Positions 1-9,973 are shown, numbered from the stretch's first letter. The stretch: DNA of 64,000 nt from Rheinheimera pleomorphica (GCF_011634895.1 NZ_SIRR01000008.1:496001-560000), one strand, 5' to 3'. The notes: generated by a model not told the origin, from the letters alone. Made by a program: numbers and translations.

Positions 1-291
1 ATTTTTATCACTGCTGCTGCGGATGGTTTTAATTAAACCGGTATCACCACTCACCGCAGGCAAGCTACTGCCTGGTTTTATACCATTCAGATCAATCACC
101 AGACGGTCAGGTTTATCCAGCGTAAAATATTTGTGTTCAGGTGCGGCCGTTAAATCGAACACCACCCGGGTGTTATCCGGCGATGGCCAGACCCTGACAC
201 TTTGAACTTCGTTACTGGCCTGGGCAACGAAACTCAACGCGCCCAGCAGCAACAGGAAACAGCCTTTGATCTTGTAGTAATTATTTTTCAT
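1..291 (-). CDS. amiB: N-acetylmuramoyl-L-alanine amidase, N-terminal part (cut by window edge)
   Basis: The first 97 codons are present; the gene runs off the window. The protein opens with a typical Sec signal peptide (hydrophobic stretch [14 protein letters not shown]) followed by an AMIN-domain-like region ([19 protein letters not shown], then [11 protein letters not shown]). AMIN domains target periplasmic amidases to the division septum, where they split septal peptidoglycan. The catalytic domain lies outside the window. The start codon overlaps the end of tsaE by 11 bases, so the two are translationally linked. The order tsaE-amiB is standard in gammaproteobacteria, which is why amiB is preferred over amiC; the N-terminus alone cannot separate them. 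Confidence 0.8.
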   Translation of the reverse strand, partial: MKNNYYKIKGCFLLLLGALSFVAQASNEVQSVRVWPSPDNTRVVFDLTAAPEHKYFTLDKPDRLVIDLNGIKPGSSLPAVSGDTGLIKTIRSSSDKN

Positions 292-751
292 CGTCTGTCA
301 GAGCTTTTAGTATAGAGGCACCGGCCACAGTGTTAGCGCTGATACTGGCCAGCCGGTGCTGCTGTTCAAAGTTTAAGTGTATGTCGAGATCGGCAACAGG
401 TAAATAACCCATGCCCTGCTCTGGCCATTCAATCAAACACAGGCTATCGGCACGGAAGTAATCGCGAATGCCCATAAACTCCAGCTCTTCGGCATCACGC
501 AGCCGGTAAAGGTCAAAATGGTAAACGCTCAGCGTGCCCAGCTGATAGGGCTCAACCAGAGTGTAGGTCGGGCTTTTTACCTTGCCCTGATGCCCCAGCG
601 CCATTAGCACGCCACGGCTAAAGGTAGTTTTACCGGCGCCCAGCTCACCGTGCAAAAACATCGTCTGGCCGCCGCCAACCAGACGGCCAATTTTACCCGC
701 CAGGGTCAGTGTTGCCTGTTCATCAGCTAATGTAAATTGCATCTTGGCCAA
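281..751 (-). CDS. tsaE: tRNA threonylcarbamoyladenosine biosynthesis ATPase TsaE
   Basis: A 156-residue P-loop protein matching the usual length of TsaE. The Walker A motif [13 protein letters not shown] sits near residues 35-47, followed by the family segment [12 protein letters not shown] and the HFDLYRL and IEWPEQG motifs. TsaE works with TsaB and TsaD to make the t6A modification at position 37 of ANN-decoding tRNAs in the cytoplasm. It is the first gene before amiB. In E. coli nnr (yjeF) lies between queG and tsaE; here nnr is absent and tsaE directly faces queG across about 175 bases. A second ATG three codons downstream is an equally possible start. Confidence 0.95.
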   Translation of the reverse strand: MAKMQFTLADEQATLTLAGKIGRLVGGGQTMFLHGELGAGKTTFSRGVLMALGHQGKVKSPTYTLVEPYQLGTLSVYHFDLYRLRDAEELEFMGIRDYFRADSLCLIEWPEQGMGYLPVADLDIHLNFEQQHRLASISANTVAGASILKALTDDEK

Positions 752-927
752 GGTGACTACTCTCGTTACGCTAAAAACGCAGCTATGTTAACAAATTAGC
801 CACGCCCTGAGCCAGTAAAACCAGCTTGCGCTGTCAGACCCACTTTTCGCCGCCGGGTTCCCTGGCCGCTAGGCGTAATTGTGCGCTATATGCTAAATTA
901 GCCCGTCCCTCAACACAGACGGCTAAC

Positions 928-2061
928 ATGAGTATTGACTATCAGGCACTGGCGCAACAAATAAAGCAATGGGCCAAACAGCTGGGCTTTGACCAACTGG
1001 GCATTACCGGCGTCAGCCTGCCTGAGGCTGAGCGTCAGCTACAGAAATGGCTGGATGCCGGTTATCACGGCGAGATGGATTATATGGCCAGTCATGGCAT
1101 GTTGCGCGCCCGTCCGGCCGAGTTAGTGCCCGGCACCTTACGGGTCCTTAGTGTACGGATGAATTATCTGCCCAAAGGCGCTGGCTTTGCCACTAACCTG
1201 GCCGACCCGACCCAGGCTTATATCAGCCGCTATGCGCTGGGGCGTGACTATCACAAACTGATCCGTAATCGGCTAAAGCAGCTAGGTGAGCGCATTAATC
1301 AGCACGTCAGCGAGCTGGGCTACCGGCCCTTTACCGATTCGGCACCGATACTGGAGCGGCCTTTGGCGCAGCAAGCCGGCCTGGGCTGGGTGGGTAAACA
1401 CAGCTTATTGCTGAATCACGAAGCCGGTTCCTGGTTTTTTTTAGGCGAACTGCTGGTCAATCTGCCACTGCCCGTCGACACGCCGCACAGCGGCGATTGC
1501 GGCAGCTGCGTGGCCTGTATAACCAGCTGTCCGACCGGTGCTATTGTTGAGCCTTATGTGGTCGATGCCCGCCGCTGTATTTCGTACCTGACCATTGAAC
1601 TTAAAGGCGCGATACCGGAAGAACTGCGCCCTTTACTTGGCAACCGTATTTATGGCTGTGACGACTGCCAACTGGTGTGCCCGGAAAACCGTGATGCCCC
1701 GCTCAGTATCGAAAGTGATTTTCAGCGCCGTCAGCAGTGGCAAAGCCAAAGCTTACTCAGTTTATTTGCTTGGCAGCAGCATGAGTTTTTAAGCTACACC
1801 GAAGGCAGCGCCATTCGCCGCATTGGCTTTGAGCGCTGGCAACGTAATATTGCTGTCGCCCTTGGCAACGCGCCGTATCAGCCTGAGATTACACAAGCGC
1901 TTGAAGCAAAACTTGGCAGCGCCAGCGAGCTGGTAGCGGAGCATATTCAGTGGGCGTTAGCACAACAAAAGCGCAAACGCTGGCAGGTCGAATCACTGCT
2001 ACCGCGCAGCACCGAACGACTGGTGCGAATTATTCAGAAGGGTTTACCACGTGACGCTTAG
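928..2061 (+). CDS. queG: Epoxyqueuosine reductase QueG
   Basis: A cobalamin- and 4Fe-4S-dependent enzyme that reduces epoxyqueuosine to queuosine in tRNA anticodons, the last step of queuosine synthesis. The 377-residue protein carries the two ferredoxin-type clusters: CGSCVACITSCPTGAI and a second set CISY...CDDCQLVCPENR. Other family signatures are DSAPILERPLA and GLGWVGKHSLLL. The open frame extends 34 codons further upstream, but the ATG at 928 gives the family-type N-terminus (MSIDYQALAQQIKQWAKQLG) and the upstream part resembles nothing. The gene is divergent from tsaE, and its 3' end overlaps the convergent DUF1289 gene by 32 bases. Confidence 0.96.
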   Translation: MSIDYQALAQQIKQWAKQLGFDQLGITGVSLPEAERQLQKWLDAGYHGEMDYMASHGMLRARPAELVPGTLRVLSVRMNYLPKGAGFATNLADPTQAYISRYALGRDYHKLIRNRLKQLGERINQHVSELGYRPFTDSAPILERPLAQQAGLGWVGKHSLLLNHEAGSWFFLGELLVNLPLPVDTPHSGDCGSCVACITSCPTGAIVEPYVVDARRCISYLTIELKGAIPEELRPLLGNRIYGCDDCQLVCPENRDAPLSIESDFQRRQQWQSQSLLSLFAWQQHEFLSYTEGSAIRRIGFERWQRNIAVALGNAPYQPEITQALEAKLGSASELVAEHIQWALAQQKRKRWQVESLLPRSTERLVRIIQKGLPRDA

Positions 2062-2248
2062 GGCTTACGCCGCTGCTACGCTGCGCTATCCTGGCCTGCG
2101 CTAACTGCAAAATCTGCGTCCGCCTGAGTAAATTGGCGCTATGCCATTCAATAATTTCCTCGACACTGCGGCCGCAGCCAAGGCAAATATCCTGCTGATC
2201 CAGGCAACAGTTTCGTACACAGGGTGAGTCTGCCATCGTTAATGCCAT
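2030..2248 (-). CDS. DUF1289 family small cysteine-rich protein
   Basis: A 72-residue protein with the family pattern SPCVRNCCLDQQDICLGCGR followed by SVEEIIEW. The four spaced cysteines suggest a small metal site, though no function is established for the family as far as I know. DUF1289 proteins are common next to housekeeping genes in proteobacteria. An internal ATG at codon 5 (MADSPCVRN) could be the real start; neither start has a strong ribosome binding site. The last 32 bases overlap the end of queG on the other strand. Confidence 0.75.
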   Translation of the reverse strand: MALTMADSPCVRNCCLDQQDICLGCGRSVEEIIEWHSANLLRRTQILQLAQARIAQRSSGVSPKRHVVNPSE

Positions 2249-2282
2249 GTCGTGTTCACTGAGGAGACTATATCGCAGACAA

Positions 2283-2316
2283 CAAAAAACCGCACTGGTT
2301 TCCCAAGTGCGGTTTC
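2283..2316 (-). terminator. Rho-independent terminator after tRNA-Gly
   Basis: An inverted repeat (AACCGCACT / AGTGCGGTT) with a loop of nine bases is followed, on the minus strand, by a T run. It lies about ten bases past the tRNA 3' end and before the DUF1289 gene, so it ends the tRNA transcript. Confidence 0.8.
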
Positions 2317-2325
2317 TGTCGAATT

Positions 2326-2401
2326 TGGAGCGAGTAACGAGGTTCGAACTCGTGACCTCGACCTTGGCAAGGTCGCGCTCTACCAGCTGAGCTATACTCG
2401 C
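2326..2401 (-). tRNA. glyV: tRNA-Gly (anticodon GCC)
   Basis: A complete 76-base cloverleaf reads on the minus strand from GCGAGTA to TACTCGC-T-CCA. The acceptor stem is 7 bp and perfect, the D arm is GCTC-AGCTGGTA-GAGC, the anticodon stem-loop is CGACC-TTGCCAA-GGTCG with GCC anticodon, and the T arm is ACGAG-TTCGAAC-CTCGT. The CCA end is encoded. In E. coli the glyVXY tRNAs sit at the same place, between orn and queG; here a single copy remains. Confidence 0.98.
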
Positions 2402-2434
2402 GTTATCTGACGTTGTTACGTCGTGATGGCGCGC

Positions 2435-2462
2435 ATTTTACAAAATCAGTCGGCCGTTGCAA
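2435..2462 (-). promoter_or_regulatory. Probable sigma-70 promoter of tRNA-Gly with GC-rich discriminator
   Basis: On the minus strand TTGCAA (-35) and TAAAAT (-10) are separated by 16 bases, and the -10 is followed by GCGCGCC. A GC-rich discriminator is typical of stable-RNA promoters under stringent control. The predicted start point lies some 25 bases before the tRNA 5' end. Confidence 0.65.
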
Positions 2463-2470
2463 GTGTTTTT

Positions 2471-3019
2471 TTACGGTAATCTGAAAAAATGCGTGCGATA
2501 GGTTACTAATTCAGCAATCGACTCCCGAATATCATCCAATGCCAAATGACTGCCGGCTTTTTGTACTTTTTTCAGCACTTCCGGATGCCAGCGCCGGGCC
2601 AGTTCTTTTACCGTGCTGACGTCTAAATTACGGTAATGGAAAAAGGCTTCCAGCGTGGGGGCGTATTCGGCTAAAAATCGCCGGTCCTGACCAATGCTAT
2701 TGCCACACATTGGCGATTTGCCTTTCGATACATACTGACTTAAAAAGGCGATAGTTTGCTGCTCGGCATCGGCCAGACTGGTAGTACTGGCGCGGCAGCG
2801 CGCGGTTAAGCCGCTTTTGCCGTGTTGCTCAACGCACCAGGCGCTCATATTATCCAGCACGTCGTCGGGCTGCTTAATGGCAAATACCGGCCCTTCGGCA
2901 AGAATGTTTAACTTATCGTCGGTGACGATAGTGGCCATCTCCAGTATTACATCGGTTTTTGGCTCCAGCCCGGTCATTTCCAAATCCAGCCAGATTAAAT
3001 TATTGTCATTTACACTCAT
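2471..3019 (-). CDS. orn: Oligoribonuclease (DEDDh 3'-5' exonuclease)
   Basis: A 182-residue protein of normal Orn length. It degrades 2-5 nt RNA oligomers (and pGpG from c-di-GMP turnover) to mononucleotides in the cytoplasm. The DEDDh core is visible: the first acidic pair in [11 protein letters not shown], then [28 protein letters not shown], and the final [13 protein letters not shown] motif. It is divergent from rsgA, as in E. coli. The pGpG role is relevant because two diguanylate cyclases are encoded elsewhere in the window. Confidence 0.97.
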   Translation of the reverse strand: MSVNDNNLIWLDLEMTGLEPKTDVILEMATIVTDDKLNILAEGPVFAIKQPDDVLDNMSAWCVEQHGKSGLTARCRASTTSLADAEQQTIAFLSQYVSKGKSPMCGNSIGQDRRFLAEYAPTLEAFFHYRNLDVSTVKELARRWHPEVLKKVQKAGSHLALDDIRESIAELVTYRTHFFRLP

Positions 3020-3131
3020 TAAAAAGCCCTTAGGTTCGTCGCTGCTTTGTTCATTTACAGAATACAGGTATCATACACGCCCTAAGCTTAGCAGTAATAG
3101 CATCCTTTACATCAGAGCGATAACAATAGCC

Positions 3132-4166
3132 GTGCCAAAGAAAAAACACCTGACCCAACGCCAGCAACAACGTATTGCCGATAATGCCGGCAAGCGGCTG
3201 CGCGTAGCGAAAAACAAAGGTGTCGACAGCGTGGATGACAGCAGCTTTGCCGCGCCGGAAACGGGCCTGGTGCTAAGCCGCTTTGGCCAGCATGCTGATA
3301 TTGAAGACAGCCAGGGCCTGGTGACTCGCTGCAATATGCGCCGCTCGGTGGCTTCGCTGGTCACCGGTGATAAAGTGGTCTGGCGCCGTGCGCTGCAGCC
3401 GACCGGCGGTATCGACGGCGTTATAGATGCGGTAGAGCCGCGCCACTCGGTGCTGCTGCGGCCGGATTTTTACGACGGTTTAAAGCCGGTGGCGGCCAAT
3501 ATCGATTTAATGATTATTGTCTCGGCTATTTTGCCGGCACTGTCGCTGAATATTATCGACCGCTACCTGGTGGCGGCGGAAATGACCGGCATTAAACCGC
3601 TGTTGGTGATTAATAAAGTCGATTTACTCAATGAAAGCGAGCTAAACGCGGTTGAGCAACAACTGGATTTGTACCGTAAACTTGGCTATGACTTTTTACT
3701 GGTCAGCGCTAAAACGGGTATGGGCATGCCTGAGTTGCTGAATTATCTGCACAGCGGCACCAGCATCTTTGTTGGTCAGTCGGGTGTGGGTAAATCGTCA
3801 TTAATGAACAGTTTGATGCCGGGGCTTGAAGCGCAAACGCAGGAAGTGTCTGCTAACTCTGGCCTGGGCCAGCATACTACTACTGTTTCGCGTTTGTATC
3901 ATCTGCCTGAAGGCGGTGATTTAATTGACTCGCCCGGTATTCGCGAGTTTGCGCTGTGGCATTTAAGCGCCGAAGAAGTCACGCGCGGTTTTACTGAATT
4001 TACGCCCTGGCTTGGCCGCTGTAAATTCCGTGACTGCAAGCATGTCAGCGATCCGGGCTGCGCTATTATGCATGCAGTAGAAACCGGCGACGTAAGCCAG
4101 GCACGCTATGACAGTTATCTGAAAATCCTCGCCAGTATGGCGCAGGATAAACCGAATCATTTTTAA
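3132..4166 (+). CDS. rsgA: Ribosome small subunit-dependent GTPase A
   Basis: A circularly permuted GTPase that helps late 30S maturation. The 344-residue product has an N-terminal basic tail (PKKKHLTQRQQQRIADNAGKR), an OB-fold region, the G motifs in permuted order (NKVDLL, then GQSGVGKSSLMNSL, then DSPGIREF) and a C-terminal zinc site (CKFRDCKHVSDPGCAIM). The start is set at a GTG because it begins the family-like sequence; the frame is open over 100 codons further upstream across the orn gene, which is not credible. No strong ribosome binding site precedes the GTG, so the start is less certain than the gene. Confidence 0.95.
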   Translation: MPKKKHLTQRQQQRIADNAGKRLRVAKNKGVDSVDDSSFAAPETGLVLSRFGQHADIEDSQGLVTRCNMRRSVASLVTGDKVVWRRALQPTGGIDGVIDAVEPRHSVLLRPDFYDGLKPVAANIDLMIIVSAILPALSLNIIDRYLVAAEMTGIKPLLVINKVDLLNESELNAVEQQLDLYRKLGYDFLLVSAKTGMGMPELLNYLHSGTSIFVGQSGVGKSSLMNSLMPGLEAQTQEVSANSGLGQHTTTVSRLYHLPEGGDLIDSPGIREFALWHLSAEEVTRGFTEFTPWLGRCKFRDCKHVSDPGCAIMHAVETGDVSQARYDSYLKILASMAQDKPNHF

Positions 4167-4199
4167 CCTTTACTACGATTAACTTTTACTGAGAACAGA

Positions 4200-5057
4200 A
4201 TGGATAATTTAAAAATTACCCTGCAGTACCTGATGCCGAAGCATTTAATCTCTCGTCTGGTTGGTAAGCTGGCCGCCGCCAAACTGGGCTGGTTTACGCA
4301 TTTTCTGATTAACCGCTTTATTAAAGCCTATGGCATCAATATGAGCGAAGCGCAGTTTGAACGCGCCGAAGATTATACCAGTTTCAATGAGTTTTTTACC
4401 CGGCCGCTAAAAGACGGTATCCGGCCTTTAGCGACTGAAGCGCATATTGTTGCCCACCCGGTAGACGGCTGCATCAGCCAGTTAGGCCCGATTGTACAAG
4501 GCCAGCTGGTACAGGCGAAAAACCACAGTTACTCGCTGCAGGCGTTATTAGGTGGTGACATCGCAACCGCCGAGCCCTTTATCGGCGGCGACTTTGCCAC
4601 TATTTATCTGGCACCCAAAGATTATCACCGCATTCATATGCCAGTCACCGGCACCCTGCGCCAGATGATTTATGTACCGGGCGATTTGTTCTCAGTCAAC
4701 CCGCTTACGGCGGAAAACGTACCAGATCTATTTGCCCGTAACGAGCGCGTAGTGACTATCTTTGATACTGAACTGGGGCCTATGGCATTGGTACTGGTGG
4801 GTGCCACTATCGTCGCCAGCATTGAAACAGTCTGGGCCGGCACGGTAACACCGCCAGCCGGTAAAAATGTATTCCGCTGGACTTACCCGGCACATGGCAA
4901 AAATGCCATTAAACTGGAAAAAGGTGCCGAAATGGGCCGCTTTAAGCTGGGTTCTACCGTGGTGCTGGCCTTCCCGGCCAATAAACTGCAGTTCCTGGCT
5001 GAGCAGCAACCTGGCACGGTAACCCGTATGGGCGCCCCTTTTGCTGAGTTAAAGTAA
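4200..5057 (+). CDS. psd: Phosphatidylserine decarboxylase proenzyme
   Basis: An inner-membrane pyruvoyl enzyme that converts phosphatidylserine to phosphatidylethanolamine. The 285-residue proenzyme has the self-cleavage motif LGST at residues 250-253, where Ser252 becomes the pyruvoyl group, and the catalytic region [11 protein letters not shown] and HPVDG. It follows rsgA with a 33-base gap, the same pairing as in E. coli, but the mechanosensitive channel gene usually downstream (mscM) is absent and a structured repeat follows instead. Confidence 0.97.
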   Translation: MDNLKITLQYLMPKHLISRLVGKLAAAKLGWFTHFLINRFIKAYGINMSEAQFERAEDYTSFNEFFTRPLKDGIRPLATEAHIVAHPVDGCISQLGPIVQGQLVQAKNHSYSLQALLGGDIATAEPFIGGDFATIYLAPKDYHRIHMPVTGTLRQMIYVPGDLFSVNPLTAENVPDLFARNERVVTIFDTELGPMALVLVGATIVASIETVWAGTVTPPAGKNVFRWTYPAHGKNAIKLEKGAEMGRFKLGSTVVLAFPANKLQFLAEQQPGTVTRMGAPFAELK

Positions 5058-5085
5058 TTTTACAACGGTACTGGCTGACGCGTAG

Positions 5086-5172
5086 GTACTTTCTTCGGTG
5101 ACCGTTGCAGGCCAGGATGGCCGAATCGAGCCCCCAGGGAGGGGTTCACGGCGTGTCAGAGAAGAAATGTAC
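5086..5172 (+). repeat. Structured intergenic repeat, copy A
   Basis: A 56-base core (5101-5156) begins ACCGTTGCAGGCCAGGATGG and ends TTCACGGCGTGT. It is flanked by near-complementary arms GTACTTTCTTC (5086-5096) and GAAGAAATGTAC (5161-5172). The core matches the copy at 50861-50916 at 48 of 56 positions with no gaps, while the arms differ entirely in sequence but keep complementarity. It fills the gap between psd and the phosphodiesterase gene. I do not recognise a named repeat family. Confidence 0.75.
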
Positions 5173-5210
5173 GGAGTGGCAGACAGCGGACGGAGATATG
5201 GAGGTCTGTT

Positions 5211-5912
5211 ATGCAAATTATCGCCCATCGTGGTGCCAGTGGTGATTATCCGGAAAATACCTTGCTGGCAATGGAACAGGCCATCTTGCAAGGCGCCGAC
5301 GCTATTGAAATAGACGTATTCGCCGTTGACAGCGAATTAATAGTTATTCATGACCATCACCTGGCGCGCACCACCAATGGTAGCGGTAGCATTTACCAGC
5401 ATAGCCTGGCGCAACTGCAACAGCTCGACGCAGGCTCTGGCCAGCGCATTCCTACGCTATGGCAGGTATTGCAACTACTGGCACTAACACCGCTGTGGCT
5501 GAATATCGAGCTTAAAGGCGATAATACCGTCGCACCGCTACTATCGTTACTAAAACGGGCTGAGCGCGAGTTGCAGTTTGACGTAAACCGCCTGCTGATC
5601 TCCTCGTTTAATCACCATCTGCTGGCAGAACTGAACCGACAGAGCTCAGCGCTAAAACTGGGCGCTTTAACCGCCAGCTTGCCTATTGACTACGCCGCCT
5701 TCGCCCACCAGTTACAGGCTTATTCGGTTCACTGCGATGTCAGCTTTATCAACCAGGCTTTTGTCGATGACGCCAAAGCGCGCGGTTTAAAGGTGTACGT
5801 CTATACGGTAGATCAGGCCGATGATATAAAACGGATGCAGCAGTATGGCGTAGAGGGTATTTTCAGCAACTACCCGGCGAAAGCCCGGCAGCTGTTAAAC
5901 GCACAGCCTTAA
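5211..5912 (+). CDS. ugpQ: Glycerophosphodiester phosphodiesterase (cytoplasmic UgpQ type)
   Basis: A 233-residue GDPD-family TIM barrel without signal peptide, so a cytoplasmic enzyme releasing glycerol 3-phosphate from glycerophosphodiesters. The signature IAHRGASGDYPENT lies at the N-terminus, followed by the metal/active site segments EIDVFAVDSELIVIHDHHL and WLNIELKG, and the late motif VYTVDQADDIKRM. The start has a good ribosome binding site (GGAGG). It sits downstream of psd, separated by repeat A, so both phospholipid-related genes may or may not share a transcript. Confidence 0.9.
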   Translation: MQIIAHRGASGDYPENTLLAMEQAILQGADAIEIDVFAVDSELIVIHDHHLARTTNGSGSIYQHSLAQLQQLDAGSGQRIPTLWQVLQLLALTPLWLNIELKGDNTVAPLLSLLKRAERELQFDVNRLLISSFNHHLLAELNRQSSALKLGALTASLPIDYAAFAHQLQAYSVHCDVSFINQAFVDDAKARGLKVYVYTVDQADDIKRMQQYGVEGIFSNYPAKARQLLNAQP

Positions 5913-5917
5913 ATGCA

Positions 5918-5941
5918 AAAATCCCGCCGTAGCGGGATTTT
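5918..5941. terminator. Bidirectional terminator between ugpQ and the MerC-like gene
   Basis: A perfect 10-bp stem (AAAATCCCGC / GCGGGATTTT) with a 4-base loop lies between two convergent genes. The A and T runs at either side let it act in both directions. Confidence 0.85.
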
Positions 5942-5956
5942 CTGGATCAAACAGAG

Positions 5957-6349
5957 TTAGTGCTCATCTTCGCAGCTGTTGCAGCTGTTACACAACCGCA
6001 TATTCATCACATGCGCCAGTACCACTAACGAAGCGCCAACAATGAGTACTGCATGTTCATATTCGTGGCCCCAAACATCGCGTTGCCAATAAATAAACAC
6101 ACCTAAAAACAAGGAATAAAACGGATAGAGTTTGCGGTGATAACGGTGAAAGCCGATAAACAACGCAATAAAACCCAGTACTATGGTCACTAAAAGCATA
6201 ACGCGCTCAAAGGCATGGTTATGTGCAACACTTAAGCCCATTAACGGCAGCACAGGCAAAATAATTGGCAGCATAATGCAGTGAATGGCGCAAAGCGACG
6301 TCACTGTAATACCGACTTTATCAAACACGTTTCTGACGATAGCTAACAC
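5957..6349 (-). CDS. MerC domain-containing membrane protein
   Basis: A small membrane protein (130 residues from the chosen GTG) with about four hydrophobic segments. The opening FDKVGITVTSLCAIHCIMLPII resembles MerC, including the paired cysteines in the first helix that bind metal in mercury transporters. The C-terminus CNSCNSCEDEH adds a likely metal-binding tail. The frame is open for 26 more codons to an ATG at 6427, but the GTG has an AGAGA ribosome binding site and leaves the Zur-like box upstream as a promoter element. No mer genes are nearby, so mercury transport is unlikely; a role in zinc or general metal homeostasis is inference. Confidence 0.75.
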   Translation of the reverse strand: MLAIVRNVFDKVGITVTSLCAIHCIMLPIILPVLPLMGLSVAHNHAFERVMLLVTIVLGFIALFIGFHRYHRKLYPFYSLFLGVFIYWQRDVWGHEYEHAVLIVGASLVVLAHVMNMRLCNSCNSCEDEH

Positions 6350-6383
6350 GTTATTGTCTCTGAGCACAAAAACCACAAGGAAC

Positions 6384-6406
6384 GAGATAATATAACAAAA
6401 CATTTC
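6384..6406 (-). promoter_or_regulatory. Possible Zur binding site upstream of the MerC-like gene
   Basis: The 23-base site, read on the plus strand as GAGATAATATAA then CAAAACATTTC, matches 17 of 22 defined positions of the gammaproteobacterial Zur palindrome as I remember it (GAAATGTTATA-N-TATAACATTTC). It lies 35 bases before the chosen GTG start. The consensus is recalled, not computed, and AT-rich sequence can match by chance. Confidence 0.4.
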
Positions 6407-6548
6407 ACAAGGGAATGCTCGGGACAAAAAATAACGGCCAACACTGACAAGAGCAAAGCGCCTTACGCGGCTGAGGCTTGCCCGGGCGCGCTGACGTTTA
6501 CCGCGGCTTATGGCATAATAGCAGCACTTTTTTCTGAGTAGTCGTGCA

Positions 6549-6857
6549 ATGGATACTTTACTTAATCAACTTGATGACAATTTAAAAGAGCTGTACCGCA
6601 AAGCATTAGACGCTGACGCCCTGCTTGATAACCTGCAACAACAAGGTCATGGCAAGCATCAACGCATTTTTGCAGATAACGCGCTATTTCAGGCCAACAG
6701 CAACCGCTTTATGCCGTACTTAGCAGAGACAGCTGAGCAAGTGGCTGCGATGCGCCAGAGTCAGCAGTTTAATACTGCCACCCTGCAGCGTGTTGTAGCG
6801 CAGCTAAAACAACTACATACCACCCTGGCAGAGTTTCGCGCTGTTATAACAAAATAA
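6549..6857 (+). CDS. Small PriC-like primosomal replication protein (tentative)
   Basis: A 102-residue helical protein. The segment HQRIFADNALFQANSNRFMPYLAETAEQVAAM resembles the conserved region of primosomal replication protein N'' (PriC), which helps restart stalled replication forks. E. coli PriC is about 175 residues, so this would be a short form covering one half only. No membrane segment or signal peptide is present. The gene stands alone on the plus strand, divergent from the MerC-like gene. The family assignment is by eye and uncertain. Confidence 0.5.
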   Translation: MDTLLNQLDDNLKELYRKALDADALLDNLQQQGHGKHQRIFADNALFQANSNRFMPYLAETAEQVAAMRQSQQFNTATLQRVVAQLKQLHTTLAEFRAVITK

Positions 6858-6939
6858 GATAACCAGAGCTTTCTGGTAAGAAAATAATCTAATGCAGTAC
6901 CGGCACTACACTAGTCTAAAAGAGTTGGTGGAGGTGACT

Positions 6940-7197
6940 ATGGCTGCAATTACAAGCGCAACAACGAATAGCAATCTGGCGCTATCAGCAGCAAGCCAAC
7001 TGCTGCGCCCGACGAACAACGTAACAACCGAGCTGCTACAAAATACAAACACAGCAGCAGAGCCCAATACCAAAGAAGCCGATCCGGCACGTGACTTTGT
7101 CCGGGTTAGTAGCAGTATCGGTCGCGCGGCTACCGCCGGCCAATTAAGTCGGCAGGAAGCACTGGATATTTACCGTCAAATCGCCAGTTTGCTTTAA
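6940..7197 (+). CDS. Small protein of unknown function
   Basis: An 85-residue product from an ATG with a strong ribosome binding site (GGAGG, 4 bases upstream); the frame remains open 16 codons further upstream but without such a site. The N-terminal half is Ala/Thr/Asn-rich and probably disordered; the C-terminal part ARDFVRVSSSIGRA...LSRQEALDIYRQIASLL looks like two amphipathic helices. No signal peptide. I do not recognise it. It follows the PriC-like gene by about 80 bases and is convergent with the DUF3016 gene. Confidence 0.6.
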   Translation: MAAITSATTNSNLALSAASQLLRPTNNVTTELLQNTNTAAEPNTKEADPARDFVRVSSSIGRAATAGQLSRQEALDIYRQIASLL

Positions 7198-7198
7198 T

Positions 7199-7729
7199 TC
7201 ATTGGCTCACTTTGGGCAGCTTGGCGCTGTATTGCTCTAACTGGGGTAACAGTTCTTTGTTAAACCAGCTGTCCAACATTTGCTTCTCGTAGTGAAACTC
7301 TTCGTTCGAATGGTTTGACCGCAACGACTGCATAAAGCCCATATCTCGCAGCTTTTCTTCACCACTGGCGACTTCTTCACCATGTTTGTCACGTAACACA
7401 TAGTTAAACTTTATCGCCGGCGAGTACAGATCCTTAACCACACGCAAAGCGTTGCCGGCGCCGCCAGCAAAATAATCCACCTCGCCAGCTAAATCGATAT
7501 CGGTGACCGTAACTTGCCACTGATACCCTTCGGGTAAGCTGGTTGCCAACTGCTGAAAAAAGCCGTCAAATTTTTGTAGCACTCTTTCACGGTAAACTTT
7601 GCGGCTGTCATTCGCCGGACGAATATCGGTAAATTTCTCCGGCTGCTGCCAGTCAACTTTCACTTCCCCAGCCTGCACTGCGGTTGCAGTTAACATAGTT
7701 ATACCGCACAAAAGCATTATCTTACGCAT
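7199..7729 (-). CDS. DUF3016 family secreted protein
   Basis: A 176-residue protein with a signal peptide (KIMLLCGITMLTATAVQAG). The mature part opens VKVDWQQPEKFTDIRPAND, the recurring start of DUF3016 proteins, which are common in Alteromonadales and Xanthomonadales and have no known function. The rest is predicted globular with a helical C-terminus. It has its own likely promoter region and is convergent with the small unknown gene, the stop codons being almost adjacent. Confidence 0.75.
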   Translation of the reverse strand: MRKIMLLCGITMLTATAVQAGEVKVDWQQPEKFTDIRPANDSRKVYRERVLQKFDGFFQQLATSLPEGYQWQVTVTDIDLAGEVDYFAGGAGNALRVVKDLYSPAIKFNYVLRDKHGEEVASGEEKLRDMGFMQSLRSNHSNEEFHYEKQMLDSWFNKELLPQLEQYSAKLPKVSQ

Positions 7730-7881
7730 CGCCAGTCTCCTGCTTTATCACAACCCATTTTGCTACCTATCTTAGAAGCGATAGCCAGCAATAAGTTTAG
7801 TCACTGGCCTAACTATAACCCTGATACCTGAGCCCTGACTGAACTGTTTTGTATAAAAATGTAGCCAATTGTTCTCGTTAG

Positions 7882-7911
7882 AAAAAAGCCCCGGCAATTG
7901 CCAGGGCTTTT
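7882..7911 (-). terminator. Terminator of groESL
   Basis: On the minus strand an AAAAGCCCTGGCAATTGCC-type stem closes on GGGGCTTTTTT; one C:A mismatch interrupts an otherwise full stem. It lies 27 bases after the groEL stop and carries a six-T run in that direction. Confidence 0.85.
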
Positions 7912-7937
7912 AGGGTAAGTAAGCACTTACGTGGCGA

Positions 7938-9593
<1,656 letters not shown>

Positions 9594-9624
9594 TCAGTTA
9601 ATACGTTAAACAGTTCGTGCAGAC

Positions 9625-9915
9625 TTAGTCCAGAATCACACCTAAGATATTGTCTTCTTTGGTGATAACATATTCCTGACCATCAATTTTTTCAGTGCGC
9701 TCTACATAAGCACCGAAGATCACTTTGTCACCAACTTTTACGTCTAACGGTTTAACATCGCCGTTGTCTAACACGCGGCCCTGGCCTACTGCGACAACTT
9801 CACCACGGGTAGATTTTTCCGCTGAAGCGCCCGTTAAGACGATGCCACCTGCTGATTTACTCTCAGCTTCTAAGCGTTTGATGATGACACGATCATGTAA
9901 AGGACGAATATTCAT
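9625..9915 (-). CDS. groES: Co-chaperonin GroES (10 kDa)
   Basis: A 96-residue protein that caps the GroEL chamber. It begins [16 protein letters not shown] and contains the mobile loop region [23 protein letters not shown] and the end [13 protein letters not shown], all diagnostic. It has a strong AGGAG ribosome binding site and is the first gene of the groESL operon. Confidence 0.99.
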   Translation of the reverse strand: MNIRPLHDRVIIKRLEAESKSAGGIVLTGASAEKSTRGEVVAVGQGRVLDNGDVKPLDVKVGDKVIFGAYVERTEKIDGQEYVITKEDNILGVILD

Positions 9916-9973
9916 GCTCTATCTCCTAAAGCGTTTTAGTGTTTTAACATGGGTGTTAAATTGTGTGCTCGGT

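Noticed and set aside
5098-5313. 71-codon frame on the plus strand
   Set aside because: It runs through repeat A and into ugpQ in another frame; the composition is that of the repeat, not of a protein.
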